A stretch of DNA of 64,000 nt from Parachryseolinea silvisoli (GCF_021190955.1 NZ_JAIOAO010000002.1:992001-1056000), one strand, 5' to 3'. Positions 24,684-34,581 are shown, counted from the stretch's first letter. A program made the numbers and translations. Notes: generated by a model not told the origin, from the letters alone.

Positions 24684-26660
24684 CTATTTCATCAAAAGCC
24701 CAAACTGCTTCGGGCGGACCATACTTTCTGTATAAACGTTTCCAAACCGGTCGGTGATGTAAATCTCCAGGGTCGTATCGGGTGCACTGGCCGTGACGCT
24801 GAACATGTGTGCTGTCTCGGTCGAGACAAAGGCATCGGTTGGCTGAGCGCCTGCGTTCAGTCGCAGTGCTTCGTAGGAAACGATGTGCAGCGGGTCGAGC
24901 ACCTTCACACGACTCACGGCGAGACTTTTTCCGTTCTCGGTAACCTCGATTTTCCACTGACTGTCGTAGCCCCATACGTTGATCAGGATTTCGTTGCTGG
25001 CATGTTGCGCGGCATAAGGACCTGCAAATTTAGCGAGTGCACTGTCGGTCGAGTTTGGGGCGAACGCGGCAGCGGTAATGTGTACAGCATTCAGGTCGTA
25101 CGCACGGAACTGGTAGTTCTCCTGGTAGCCGATGCTCTTGTATAGCCACGTTATGTCGCGGCCGTTCATCTTCCAGATGCCGTATCCACCCGGACTGCCG
25201 TCCCGGCAAGTATGGTTTCCGGCGTAGCCGTTCTTACCGGTCCACCACCAGGTAGCACAGATCGCTGCGATATTGTGCTCCATTATAGAAGCCTTTTCTT
25301 CCACGGTGTAATTGATATGCGTGTGTCCGGTCAAGACGTGCACGGTAGAAAAATCCTGGAAACAGTCGGTCAGGGTATCGCCATTCGTCATATCGATCTT
25401 GTTCACTTGCGTACCTGCCGCGCCGAGCGAGGGATTTGCATACAACGGCGTGTGCATGGCCAGTACAATCGGTGTGTTCTTGTCGGTGACGGTGGCCAGG
25501 TCTTTTTTCAACCATTCGATCTGGTCGTTATGGACGGTGTCCCGGTAGCTGCGGTCACCAATGGTTCCCACGGTGCCTCCGTTGTTTACGTACTCTACAT
25601 TGTCCAGCACCACGTAGTGAATCTTTCCAAGGTTAAAGGAGTAATAGGTAGGACCGATGATGTCGCGGTATTTTTCTTCGGCATCCCAGTCATTGGCGTA
25701 ATACGGATCGTTATCGTGGTTTCCCATCAGGTTAAAGACCGGGCTCTTCAGCTTGTTCATGTACGGAATATACTCGTTCAGCCCAAACCCGTTGCTGTAC
25801 CAATAAAGCTCCCAGGTCATATCGCCCAGGGTGAGCACGTATACTTTTGTGCCGTCGGCGGCGTATTGCTCGATGGTTGCGTTGACATCGGGAAGAACCT
25901 TGCTGTTGAATTGCTCCAGGTCGTTGTTACGGTTGGCCAGGTGCCAGTCGGCCATGGGTATGACGACGTGTTTTTCATTGCTCACCTTCATCAGTGAAAA
26001 GTCCTTTTGCTCTACAGCAGTGGTATTATTGCTTACCCGCTTGAAGAATTGTGGTGCATTGCCCTGGTTGGCCACCTCGTAGTTCGCAGGAATAGAAATG
26101 AAAACGAACCCGGTCTTCTTGAGCGAAGGCAGGTAGTATATGCCTTTGCTGTCGGTAACGGTTACTTCAGATCCATCCGATACAACCACGCCGGCAACGC
26201 CTTTGCCATCGCAGTAGACAATACCCTTTACGGTCATGCCCGCGACATCCGGAATGTCTGTGTCGGCTACGACGTTTAGCAGTGTACGGCCGAGCGTAAG
26301 GCTGTCCGCCCCTCGGATAACTTTTATGGAATAAGTTCCGGTGGTGATTCCGTCGGGCATCGGGAAGGTCGCGGAATTATTCGTGATGGCCGTAACGCTC
26401 ACGGTAAAGATTGTCCCGTCGGACGAGCGCATCAACTCGATCGTGTCGCCTGCCTGAAATCCCATGCCTTGCAGGGTTATATCGGTTCCTGCTGTAACGT
26501 CCAGGCTGGAGGGAATAGAAACACCCCGGATGCCCAGGTTGTTATTTTCATCTACCGGACCATCTTCCTGACAGCCGGCAAAACTGAATCCCAATCCACC
26601 GAGTCCTGCCAGCGTCGTAACGCTTCCCAACTTTATAAAATGCCTTCTTGTGTACTTCAC
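24684..26660 (-). CDS. Tat-type calcineurin-like phosphoesterase lipoprotein
   Basis: 658 residues. A twin-arginine start MKYTRRHFIKLG with hydrophobic core and lipobox FAGC indicates export in folded form and lipidation. Domains: IPT/TIG-like Ig fold (about 45-130), a carboxypeptidase-like N-terminal metallophosphatase module (about 140-220), calcineurin-type phosphoesterase (about 230-460) with ADWH, GDMTWE, GNHDND, MHTPLY and GHTHIN metal ligands, and a C-terminal MetallophosC-like domain. Last gene of the SusC/SusD locus, so it probably cleaves a phosphate ester on the imported glycan or phospholipid. Substrate not determinable here. Confidence 0.88.
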   Translation of the reverse strand: MKYTRRHFIKLGSVTTLAGLGGLGFSFAGCQEDGPVDENNNLGIRGVSIPSSLDVTAGTDITLQGMGFQAGDTIELMRSSDGTIFTVSVTAITNNSATFPMPDGITTGTYSIKVIRGADSLTLGRTLLNVVADTDIPDVAGMTVKGIVYCDGKGVAGVVVSDGSEVTVTDSKGIYYLPSLKKTGFVFISIPANYEVANQGNAPQFFKRVSNNTTAVEQKDFSLMKVSNEKHVVIPMADWHLANRNNDLEQFNSKVLPDVNATIEQYAADGTKVYVLTLGDMTWELYWYSNGFGLNEYIPYMNKLKSPVFNLMGNHDNDPYYANDWDAEEKYRDIIGPTYYSFNLGKIHYVVLDNVEYVNNGGTVGTIGDRSYRDTVHNDQIEWLKKDLATVTDKNTPIVLAMHTPLYANPSLGAAGTQVNKIDMTNGDTLTDCFQDFSTVHVLTGHTHINYTVEEKASIMEHNIAAICATWWWTGKNGYAGNHTCRDGSPGGYGIWKMNGRDITWLYKSIGYQENYQFRAYDLNAVHITAAAFAPNSTDSALAKFAGPYAAQHASNEILINVWGYDSQWKIEVTENGKSLAVSRVKVLDPLHIVSYEALRLNAGAQPTDAFVSTETAHMFSVTASAPDTTLEIYITDRFGNVYTESMVRPKQFGLLMK

Positions 26661-26701
26661 GTTTCGCTGTTTATATACTTCTTTTATTATTACGTTCGCG
26701 C

Positions 26702-27964
26702 CTATTCATACTTCGAAAAGATGACGGCAAATATGCATCTGTTCACCTGGCTGCCGTTGTCGGCTCCACTATTGGGGGCATGCTCGGTCAGACTCCACAG
26801 GTAGTCCAATTCGGCTTCATAGTATAATGCTTCGGCGCCATAAGGCCATCGATACCGCACGGTGTTGTCGTCGCCGTCGGTGTATCGTGCCAGTCGCGCT
26901 TTCGAGCCGTATGACTCCGACGGTGATCCGGTGCATGACAACCATGTTCTCGAACCCTTTCTAAAAATTCCCTGCATGCCATGGGCGTGGTTGCCGTCAA
27001 AAAGTGAGTTCTTTGGGATGACGTACTGGATGCCGGAATTAAGCACCGTGCCGCTGGCGTTTATCGGGAAGCCGTAAATCTTTGGAACAACGGAGGCTGC
27101 TGCACTTCCGGTAGAGTATTGTGCGGTCCATAACTCGGTTCCTTCCGCATTGATCTGTATCGTGGAAAACGGATCGGCCCCACCGTTGATATCATAGTAT
27201 CCTACTTGTGGCAGAATGTACCGGTAGTTAAACGCATACAGTGTTCCGTCGGGAGCTTTGCCACATCGGTTTGTAGTTTCATCGCCGGTCGCCACTTCTA
27301 TAATCTTGTTGAGGTCGAATACACGGATGCCGAGGTTTGTACTGGCCACGTACAATTTGTCGTTGACGTATGCCACGCCACCGGCGTGTATGTTCAGAGG
27401 CGCATACGTTCCGTATTGTGTATAGTCGGACACTGATGCCGGTACAGTGTGCTGGACCAGCAGAATATGGCGGTACATCAGGTATGTGCTGGAGCTCGGG
27501 CTGATGTCCATCAGGGTGATGCGCGACCCTTTGTATTCCGCACCATCGGTGCCATACCAGGTCACCAGCAGGTAGCGTATGCCATTCTTCTTAAATCCCG
27601 TGATCCCTTGTGGTATCCAGATCTTCGTGGTCTCATCGTCGTCGTTCCAACGGATGCCTCTCGCCCGGTTCTCTTCCGGAACATTAAAGCCATACACTGC
27701 CGTGTAAGAGCTTCCTCCGATGGCCTCGCGGTTCTTATTTACCTGGGTGGGGTTCAGAAATGAAAATCCACTGTTGATGTAACTGCTGGTGTTTACATAA
27801 GGGTCAACGGTAATGGCAGTGGTGCCGGTCGCCAGCGTTCCAATATCCGATGTGTTGAGTGTATAAGGTATTGTGCTTTCTGTAGTGGGTTTTACACCCA
27901 GGTCGGCACAGCCTGCCAGGAGTACACCTGTCAACAGGCATACTGCCAATGATCTATTTCTCAT
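26702..27964 (-). CDS. Secreted propeller-like lipoprotein of the SusCD locus
   Basis: 420 residues with lipobox LAGC (residue about 19). The body has repeated short blocks such as GVAYVNDKLYVASTNLGIRVFDL and TWLSCTGSPSESYG, consistent with a beta-propeller, but no named family is recognised. It is 41 bases upstream of the phosphoesterase and separated from the BACON gene by a strong terminator, so its level is probably lower than that of SusC/SusD. Likely surface-exposed and involved in ligand binding. Confidence 0.75.
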   Translation of the reverse strand: MRNRSLAVCLLTGVLLAGCADLGVKPTTESTIPYTLNTSDIGTLATGTTAITVDPYVNTSSYINSGFSFLNPTQVNKNREAIGGSSYTAVYGFNVPEENRARGIRWNDDDETTKIWIPQGITGFKKNGIRYLLVTWYGTDGAEYKGSRITLMDISPSSSTYLMYRHILLVQHTVPASVSDYTQYGTYAPLNIHAGGVAYVNDKLYVASTNLGIRVFDLNKIIEVATGDETTNRCGKAPDGTLYAFNYRYILPQVGYYDINGGADPFSTIQINAEGTELWTAQYSTGSAAASVVPKIYGFPINASGTVLNSGIQYVIPKNSLFDGNHAHGMQGIFRKGSRTWLSCTGSPSESYGSKARLARYTDGDDNTVRYRWPYGAEALYYEAELDYLWSLTEHAPNSGADNGSQVNRCIFAVIFSKYE

Positions 27965-27993
27965 GACTGCGTATTAGTTTATAGGAGTGTTTT

Positions 27994-28028
27994 AAAAAAG
28001 TCGCCACGACCTATGGAGTCGTGGCGAC
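27994..28028 (-). terminator. Rho-independent terminator inside the SusCD locus
   Basis: On the minus strand a perfect 11-bp stem GTCGCCACGAC (28028-28018) / GTCGTGGCGAC (28010-28000), then a run of six T (27999-27994). It follows the BACON gene stop by 6 bases and precedes the next gene's ATG by about 30, leaving no obvious room for a separate promoter; read-through is likely. Confidence 0.9.
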
Positions 28029-28034
28029 TGCGGT

Positions 28035-29273
28035 TTATTCGATAATTTCGATGTTGATGTCATCGATAAAGATGCGATTCTTCCCTAGTCCGACACCGGT
28101 CAGGTTGTAGTCGCCGCCGAGGAACTTTATCTGGGTATCGGCCGTGGCACCTGTAACGGTAAAGCTATAGGCTCTTTCGGCAGCCCAGATATTGTTTACC
28201 ACGCCTGCGTTGTCCTGTGCTTCCGAATTGGGCACGTTGTCGATCGTAAGCTGCGAGATGCTTGTCGCACCCGCACCCAAGGCGTATATCTTCAGAAGCT
28301 TGTCGTCTATCGCTCCGCCGGCGGAGATATATGCAGCTGCCTTGAACGTTACGCGAATATTTGCCGTGCCTTCAATGTTGAGCCTGGGTGAAATAAGGTC
28401 GCCACCAAAGCCGGTTTTGCCCAGCTTCACAAAACCCTGACGGGCGTAGAGGAGCGGTTGATTGCTTGAAGCTGCTACCGGGGTGCTGTACCATCCATGG
28501 TTTATTTCGTCCTGCGTCCATGTATCGAAGCGCGTCTCGCCGGTGGTATTGTAGGGCTTTTCGTTGCCATACGCCAGCCAGCTGAAGTCTTCCCGCAAAA
28601 TGATATTGCCTGGCAGCTGTGTGATGACGATCGTCTTGTCGAGCTCCGGGTGTTCGGAGGACTGTATAGTTACCGTTGCTGAGCGGTCGGCGCCATTGTT
28701 CTTTTCCGCGCGCAGTCTGATCTTTGTAGCGGATAATTCCAATTGCGTTAACCACGTAGCATCGTCGTCGAGTTTGTAGGTCCAGGCCACATTAGCGTCT
28801 ACGTCGATCGTAACATCGCCGCCGGCGGCCAGAACCTCGGCGCCGTTTTGCGCGCCCGGAAGGTTTATATAGGGCACATTGGCGGCCTGCTCCACACGGA
28901 AGAGCACGGGTTGCTCCGTTCCGTTTACGATAAACGAAAAGTTTATCGTGCGGGCATCGAATGTTTCATTCTCTTTTACAATGAATTTAAAGGTTCCGTC
29001 TTCGCTTCCTTCTGCCGGAAACGCGCGTACCCAATCATTATCTTCCTGTGCCACGACCTGCCAAGACCGGTTAGAGCGTACTGTATAGCTCACGGTTGAG
29101 CCTTCGACGCCTGCTGTAAGACCGGTAGGGCCGTCTTCTATGGAGAAATAGGGATCACCTGAAAATTCCTCGTCATCATCGCTGCAGGAAACAAACAGCA
29201 GCGACAGGACCGCTACCATTATCAACAGGATGGCAGTAAAATGTCCGGATCTGAACGTTATAGTGCTTTTCAT
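28035..29273 (-). CDS. BACON-domain surface lipoprotein
   Basis: 412 residues. Lipobox FVSC followed by SDDDEE (surface-export signature). Two BACON-type Ig modules: about 45-130 (TVSYTVRSNRSWQVVAQEDNDWV) and about 135-225 (VTIDVDANVAWTYKL). A C-terminal beta-sandwich (DFSWLAYGN..., ending FIDDINIEII) is of the 'choice-of-anchor' carbohydrate-binding type. It sits right after SusD (18 bases), the usual place of SusE/F-like glycan-binding proteins. The start at MKSTITF is preferred over an ATG 9 bases upstream. Confidence 0.82.
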   Translation of the reverse strand: MKSTITFRSGHFTAILLIMVAVLSLLFVSCSDDDEEFSGDPYFSIEDGPTGLTAGVEGSTVSYTVRSNRSWQVVAQEDNDWVRAFPAEGSEDGTFKFIVKENETFDARTINFSFIVNGTEQPVLFRVEQAANVPYINLPGAQNGAEVLAAGGDVTIDVDANVAWTYKLDDDATWLTQLELSATKIRLRAEKNNGADRSATVTIQSSEHPELDKTIVITQLPGNIILREDFSWLAYGNEKPYNTTGETRFDTWTQDEINHGWYSTPVAASSNQPLLYARQGFVKLGKTGFGGDLISPRLNIEGTANIRVTFKAAAYISAGGAIDDKLLKIYALGAGATSISQLTIDNVPNSEAQDNAGVVNNIWAAERAYSFTVTGATADTQIKFLGGDYNLTGVGLGKNRIFIDDINIEIIE

Positions 29274-29291
29274 GTTATGCATTTTTATGCG

Positions 29292-30863
29292 TTAGTTCGC
29301 TTCAATAGCCTGTTTACTCCACCATACGGGAGTCTTCATGGTATTATCACCACCCATTCTTTCGAGGGCCTCACGCGCATGTTTTTCGTTGGTCGCGATC
29401 GTGGTGTTGGGAAATGCAAAGCGCGTGGGAAGTGTATAGTCGTTGAAGACTGTACCATCGCCAATTGTCAGCTCGGGGTACCCGGTGCGACGGTATTCGT
29501 GATAGGCTTCCATGCCGGTCCAAAACAGCGCCAGAAATTTTTGGTTGGCGATCAGTTCTTCTTTGTTACCAGTATTGTCCCATGAGGCTAGCTCAGAATC
29601 CAGGAAGGTGGTGATGTCGCTTTCGGAAATGGTCACGGGCACGGCGCTGAATTGTCCGAGTGGCGCCCATTTTTCCAACGAGGCGGTTATTGCTTCTGTA
29701 TAGTACTCGCTTGCCGCTGGTTCGCCGCCAGCGATATACCCTTTCAGGGCGGCTTCGGCCAGAATGAACTGCACTTCCGCATAGTCCATAAACCAGGCCG
29801 GCGCGTCGGCACGGCAGAATACGGCGGCGTTCAGCCATGATGTTCCTCTGTCGACGATGCTTTGCTCTTCGGCCGTACAACCCGATACCGTGCCGATCCA
29901 GATGTTGGAGGGGTTCGTCACGGCGTCCGGGTTCTTCCTGCCGATGATCGGGAGGCGAGGATCTATGTATACCTGTGCTCCACCGCCGTCGGTAACAACC
30001 GTCATGCCGATGAGTTGCCGCGTGAGCTTGCGTCCCGAGCTGGTAAATTCTCCCTGACTGGTCAAGGCGAATTGGTTGAGATACGGATCGCTGCCCGAAA
30101 ACTTAACCGTGGCATTGTCTGCATTCGATGTGAAGATAGGGTAGGAAGCCGGCGCGCTCAGGATCTCGGTCATCTTCGATCCGGCTTGCATTTCGGTGCG
30201 CCCGCTTACGCGGCAGAGCAACCGCAGATAGAGGGAGTTGTTGAATTTACGCCATGCTTCCATCGAGCCGCCGTACATGCCGTCAAGGGCCGGCTTTAGA
30301 AATACGGGCTGCGATGCGTAGAGCTCGTTAGCAGCTTCGAGGTCGGCAAACATCGCTTTGTACGCATTCATCTGTGAGTCGAATGCCGGCGTAGTGGTAC
30401 CGCCGGGTTTGTTGGCTGTGAAGGCTTCTGCATACGGTATATCACCGTACATATCCGACAGGTTCGACATGTACAATACTTTCAGTGTTAACGCAACGGC
30501 CTGAAGCGCCCGGTCTTCCTGCTCAACACTCAAGTCGTACATATGCACGGCATTGTTGGCGTAGCTGGTGTACAGGTTCCATACACCTTGCCAGTTACCA
30601 TCGGCAATGGAGTAGCGGTGCTCCTGACGTGTCACTCCGCCGGTAAACGCCGTGAATTGAATGAGCTCGTTGTTCCAGAACCAGGTTTGATTTAACCAGG
30701 CGTTGGCGCTGCCGTACAGCAACGGCTCGAACATACCGCTTGCACGTACATTCCCAACCGTGGTAAGGTTGGGGTTTTTATCCGTCTCTTCAAATTCAGA
30801 AGTACAGGCGAACATGGCAATGGCCATCATCCCTGTTATCAGTATTTTGTTGAATGTTTTCAT
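29292..30863 (-). CDS. SusD/RagB-family nutrient-binding lipoprotein
   Basis: 523 residues, lipobox FACT at residues 16-19 (Cys about 18). The helical SusD fold is evident: YANNAVHMYDLSV, LKVLYMSNLSDMYGDIPYAEAF (the conserved YGDIPY motif), and C-terminal EAYHEYRRTGYPEL. It belongs to the SusD-like_2 branch. It forms the lid of the outer-membrane complex with the SusC channel encoded 10 bases upstream. ATG 30863 (MKTFNKIL) is chosen; a longer frame would overlap susC. Confidence 0.95.
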   Translation of the reverse strand: MKTFNKILITGMMAIAMFACTSEFEETDKNPNLTTVGNVRASGMFEPLLYGSANAWLNQTWFWNNELIQFTAFTGGVTRQEHRYSIADGNWQGVWNLYTSYANNAVHMYDLSVEQEDRALQAVALTLKVLYMSNLSDMYGDIPYAEAFTANKPGGTTTPAFDSQMNAYKAMFADLEAANELYASQPVFLKPALDGMYGGSMEAWRKFNNSLYLRLLCRVSGRTEMQAGSKMTEILSAPASYPIFTSNADNATVKFSGSDPYLNQFALTSQGEFTSSGRKLTRQLIGMTVVTDGGGAQVYIDPRLPIIGRKNPDAVTNPSNIWIGTVSGCTAEEQSIVDRGTSWLNAAVFCRADAPAWFMDYAEVQFILAEAALKGYIAGGEPAASEYYTEAITASLEKWAPLGQFSAVPVTISESDITTFLDSELASWDNTGNKEELIANQKFLALFWTGMEAYHEYRRTGYPELTIGDGTVFNDYTLPTRFAFPNTTIATNEKHAREALERMGGDNTMKTPVWWSKQAIEAN

Positions 30864-30873
30864 ATCGGTTCGT

Positions 30874-33800
30874 TTAGAATGAAACCTGAACATTGAAACC
30901 ATAGGTGCGTGTCATGGGAAACGCCATGGATTCGATGCCTGAGTATATATCCGATCCGTTCAGCAAACCCGTTTCCGGATCAAACTGCGGAAAGTCGGTA
31001 ATACAAAACACGTTGGTGGCGTACATGCCCACGGACGCCTTCTGTAAGAAATGTGTTTTTGCCAGGATTTTCGAAGGAATCTGATAGTCGAGACGCAGCT
31101 CGCGCAGTTTTATGAAGTCCGTGCTGAACGTGTTCATTTCAGTATTGTCGCGGGTCCACATATAGCTGCTGTAATAGGTCTGGATGTTGCCGGTTACGGT
31201 TGTATTCTTGGTATAGGTAACCGATCCATCGTCATGGGTCACGGCATTTACCCCTTTGTGTACTAAGCCATCGTTACGGCCCGCCAGCGAGTTGGTAAGC
31301 TTGCCCTGATACGACAGCGAGAAGTTCGTAACCGAATACGAGTGTCCACCGTATTGCGCGGAGAGTGTTGCCGCCAGGGAAAAGTTCTTGTACTGTAAGC
31401 GTTGCACCATGCCCGCACGCCAGTTGGGATTTACCTTGCCGATGCGGCGATCGGGAGACTCGTCGAGTACCGGATATCCATCGGCATTGACGATGTGCAT
31501 GCCGGAAGCGTCCACCTTGTTGCCATTCTCATCGAGATAAGAAGCGCCTTCCGGTGCTCTTTTGAAACCTCGTCCGTAGAGCACGTGCATCTCTTCTCCT
31601 ACATACGAATACACAAAGGTGCGGCTGCCGATGGTCGTTCCGTTGTCGGTCTGCAGGGGTTGGGTAGGGTCCCAGCCATCTTGTAGCTTCACCAGCTTGT
31701 TGATATTCCTCGCCCAGTTCACATCAAACGACCAGGTAAAGTCTTTGGTCTTTACCGGCATGAGCGTCATGGCCGCCTCCACGCCTTTATTGGTAATCTC
31801 GCCTGCGTTTATCCGCATGGAGGTAGCCCCTGTCGCCTGATCGATGGCCACTGGCACGATCTGGTTTTTGGTGGAGGCCGAGTACAGTGCCAGGTCGAAT
31901 GACACGCGGTGGAGGAGCTTACCTTCCAGGCCCACTTCCCAGCTGGCGGTCTTTTCGGGCTTGATCAACGGATCGGGTATTACACTCGGCAGGGTATATC
32001 CTCCGGGATATGATGTCGCGTTATAGTACTGATCGCGCGAATAGGCTTCCGTGTCGTTTCCGACATTGGCCCACGACGCCCGCAGTTTTAACATGTCCAC
32101 CCACGACGTGCGGGTGTGAAGGTCCAGCACTTCATCCAGCAGGACGCTGGCCGCCACGGACGGGTAGAAATACGACCAGTTGGAAGGCGCCAGTGTGCTC
32201 GACCAGTCGTTACGGCCGGTGATGTCGAGGTAGTAGGTATCATTCCAGCTAAGCGACGCCATGCCGTAAAAGCTATTGACGATCTTCTTGATCCGATAGT
32301 TATACGGATCGGGATTTATACCTGTCGGCAGATTCGTGGTATGGTAGATGCCCTCTTCGCCCAGCTGGCTGAGTGTGATTTTGCTGTTGAAATTTTCGTA
32401 CACCCGGTTGTTGCCACCCACCATCACCGAAAGGCCCAGTTGCCCGTTGGCTACGTCGTTATTCTGGTAGCGCAGCATGAAGTCGTTGTTGTTCTCCATT
32501 TCGCGTATGGTTTGCTCGCGGTAGAAACCATTGGTATAATCGGTGGTATAGAACGGCCTGCGCTGTGTGCGGAAGTTATTCGACCAGTCCAGTCCCGAAC
32601 GAAGCATGAACGAAAGATTTTTCACCAGGTCGGCAGTAACACTGATGTTTCCGAACATCCGGTCGCGGTCTTCCGAGCTCAGGGCTTCGTACAGCGTGCG
32701 ATACGGGTTATAGCCGGCCGTGCTGGGATATACCAGGCCTTTGCCATCTGTTCCGCCCGCCGACCAGTTGGCATAGTTATAACGTCCGCTGAAATATTCG
32801 TTCTTCCAGTCGTTGATGCTGTTTACGTTGAATCCCCACACGAGCGAGTACATCGGACTGCTTTCATCGTAGCCGCCGCTGGGCATGTTGTCGCTTTGTT
32901 TGTGATAATAGTTCAGCTTGGCGGCGAGCTTTATCTTTTCCGTTACCGGAGTGTTGACGGTGAGTGATACGGTTTGTTTTTTAAAGCCGGTGTTGGGAAG
33001 GATCCAGTCGTTGTTGTAGTTGGTTACAGAGAAACGTGTCGAGGTACCCTGACCGTTGTTTCCGTCGATGGTGATGGTGTTGTTCGTGGTAACGCCCGTT
33101 TGAAACAGGCCGGTGTACCAGTCGTCCTGATATACCCAGGGTAGTTTGGTATAGGTGTCGGTGTTCCAGTCTTTGGAAGCGTACAGGTACCGTGTTTTGT
33201 TGGCATCGAACTTCTCGCCAAATGTGTAGCGCGAATAGCTTCGCGGCTGTGCGACGCCGTCGGGTGCCATACCGGGAGTGATTTCCCATAGCGAATACTC
33301 GTTCAAGCCGAGGTCTATGCCGTTGCCGTATTCCTTCTGGAAGCCGGGGAAGTATCCGGCCTTTTCGAAGGTAACGGAAGAGTTGATCGTAACGCCGATA
33401 CCTTTTGTTTTCTTACCCGACTTGGTGGTGATGATAATGGCGCCATTGGCAGCACGCGAGCCGTACAGCGCCGCCGCTGCGGGGCCTTTTAGTACCGTAA
33501 TGCTTGCGATGTCTTCCGGGTTGATGTCGCTTGCACCATTACCGAAGTCTACCGGCGCGTCTTCCTGCGCATAGTTACTCACGCTGCGCGTGGCCGTCAT
33601 ACCCGACGAGATGGGCACGCCGTCTACTACAAACAACGCCTCGTTCCTACCATAGTTCAGGGAGCGGTCGCCACGCAATGTCACCCGTATCGATCCGCTG
33701 GGTCCCGTTCCTGCCTGCGCATAGATGAGACCGGCCACCTTGCCGGACATGTTTGTCAGCCAGTTGCCGGAGACAGACCGCGTAAGGTCCTCACCTTCTA

Positions 33801-34452
33801 CTTTTGTCACCGAGTAACCCAGCGACTTCTGCTCGCGTGTCAGGTTCAGCGCGGTTACCACCACTTCATCCATCATCGCGGCATCTTCCTTCATTATGAC
33901 GTTGACCTCGCTTTGGCTTCCAATCGCTACTTCTTCCAGTAACATCCCGATAAAGGAGAAAGTCAAAATGCCATCGTCGGGGACTCCGGCAATGCTATAT
34001 TCCCCGTTCGCGTCCGAGATTGTTCCGATCGTCGTACCCTTCAATACGATGTTGACACCCACCATCGGCTCTCCCAGCTCGTTCGTTACTTTTCCCCGTA
34101 TGGGTTTATCGCTTGGTTTTTCCGCGGGCTTTTTTTTCACCGAGATCACACCGTTCGTCAGATTGAAATCGATCGGAAAATGTGCTTGCAACGTGGCCAT
34201 GATCTCGGCCATAGACTTGTTTGAAATATCCAACGTAACGGTTTTTTCCAGTTGAGAAATATCCTTCGAATAGGCGACAGCGTAAGAAGTCTGGTCGTCG
34301 ATCTTTTTCAGGATTTCGGGGAGCGTTGCGTTTGTTACCTTCAGGCTGGTATTCACCGTGCGGTCCTGGGCATGTAGATTCGATATGGCACAGCAGAGAC
34401 AAAAGAGTAGCCATACCCAACCTTTTTTAGGTTGAATAATTGATAATTGCAT
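30874..34452 (-). CDS. SusC/RagA TonB-dependent transporter with STN signalling domain
   Basis: 1192 residues. Signal peptide (to about 29), STN domain about 35-107 (LPEILKKIDDQTSYAVAY), carboxypeptidase-like domain about 117-195 (GEPMVGVNIVLKGTTIGT), TonB box region DEVVVTALN, plug with SINPEDIASITVLKGPAAAALYG-like signature and a 22-strand barrel ending FNVQVSF. The STN domain contacts an inner-membrane FecR anti-sigma, which is encoded directly upstream together with its ECF sigma: a trans-envelope surface signalling set. It imports an oligosaccharide or related ligand. A candidate antisense RNA lies opposite its leader. Confidence 0.96.
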   Translation of the reverse strand: MQLSIIQPKKGWVWLLFCLCCAISNLHAQDRTVNTSLKVTNATLPEILKKIDDQTSYAVAYSKDISQLEKTVTLDISNKSMAEIMATLQAHFPIDFNLTNGVISVKKKPAEKPSDKPIRGKVTNELGEPMVGVNIVLKGTTIGTISDANGEYSIAGVPDDGILTFSFIGMLLEEVAIGSQSEVNVIMKEDAAMMDEVVVTALNLTREQKSLGYSVTKVEGEDLTRSVSGNWLTNMSGKVAGLIYAQAGTGPSGSIRVTLRGDRSLNYGRNEALFVVDGVPISSGMTATRSVSNYAQEDAPVDFGNGASDINPEDIASITVLKGPAAAALYGSRAANGAIIITTKSGKKTKGIGVTINSSVTFEKAGYFPGFQKEYGNGIDLGLNEYSLWEITPGMAPDGVAQPRSYSRYTFGEKFDANKTRYLYASKDWNTDTYTKLPWVYQDDWYTGLFQTGVTTNNTITIDGNNGQGTSTRFSVTNYNNDWILPNTGFKKQTVSLTVNTPVTEKIKLAAKLNYYHKQSDNMPSGGYDESSPMYSLVWGFNVNSINDWKNEYFSGRYNYANWSAGGTDGKGLVYPSTAGYNPYRTLYEALSSEDRDRMFGNISVTADLVKNLSFMLRSGLDWSNNFRTQRRPFYTTDYTNGFYREQTIREMENNNDFMLRYQNNDVANGQLGLSVMVGGNNRVYENFNSKITLSQLGEEGIYHTTNLPTGINPDPYNYRIKKIVNSFYGMASLSWNDTYYLDITGRNDWSSTLAPSNWSYFYPSVAASVLLDEVLDLHTRTSWVDMLKLRASWANVGNDTEAYSRDQYYNATSYPGGYTLPSVIPDPLIKPEKTASWEVGLEGKLLHRVSFDLALYSASTKNQIVPVAIDQATGATSMRINAGEITNKGVEAAMTLMPVKTKDFTWSFDVNWARNINKLVKLQDGWDPTQPLQTDNGTTIGSRTFVYSYVGEEMHVLYGRGFKRAPEGASYLDENGNKVDASGMHIVNADGYPVLDESPDRRIGKVNPNWRAGMVQRLQYKNFSLAATLSAQYGGHSYSVTNFSLSYQGKLTNSLAGRNDGLVHKGVNAVTHDDGSVTYTKNTTVTGNIQTYYSSYMWTRDNTEMNTFSTDFIKLRELRLDYQIPSKILAKTHFLQKASVGMYATNVFCITDFPQFDPETGLLNGSDIYSGIESMAFPMTRTYGFNVQVSF

Positions 34453-34469
34453 TTATTACAATACCTTTA
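34440..34469 (+). promoter_or_regulatory. Antisense promoter opposite the susC leader
   Basis: On the + strand TTG (34440-34442), 19-nt spacer, TACCTTTA (34462-34469): one mismatch to TTG-N19-TAnnTTTG. Start predicted near 34475. Confidence 0.55.
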
Positions 34470-34474
34470 AACAG

Positions 34475-34543
34475 TTAATAATTGATCCTTGAAATTCAAT
34501 TTGACTGCCCGAAATCGACTGGCCTTGATCTCGGGCTTTTTTG
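34475..34543 (+). ncRNA. Predicted cis-antisense sRNA of the SusCD locus (DonS-like position)
   Basis: A transcript of about 70 nt is bounded by the + promoter at 34440-34469 and an intrinsic terminator at 34507-34542. It would be complementary to the 5' leader of susC on the minus strand. No + gene is near, so the terminator has no other client. Position and size resemble DonS-type repressor RNAs of Bacteroides polysaccharide loci; expression is not shown. Confidence 0.55.
34507..34542 (+). terminator. Intrinsic terminator of the predicted antisense RNA
   Basis: GCCCGA-a-ATC (34507-34515) / GAT-c-TCGGGC (34527-34536), then six T (34537-34542). Orientation is + only; on the minus strand no T-run follows. 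Confidence 0.8.
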
Positions 34544-34581
34544 TTTGTAATGGGTTCTTATAGCATAGGCGCGTGGGGGTT

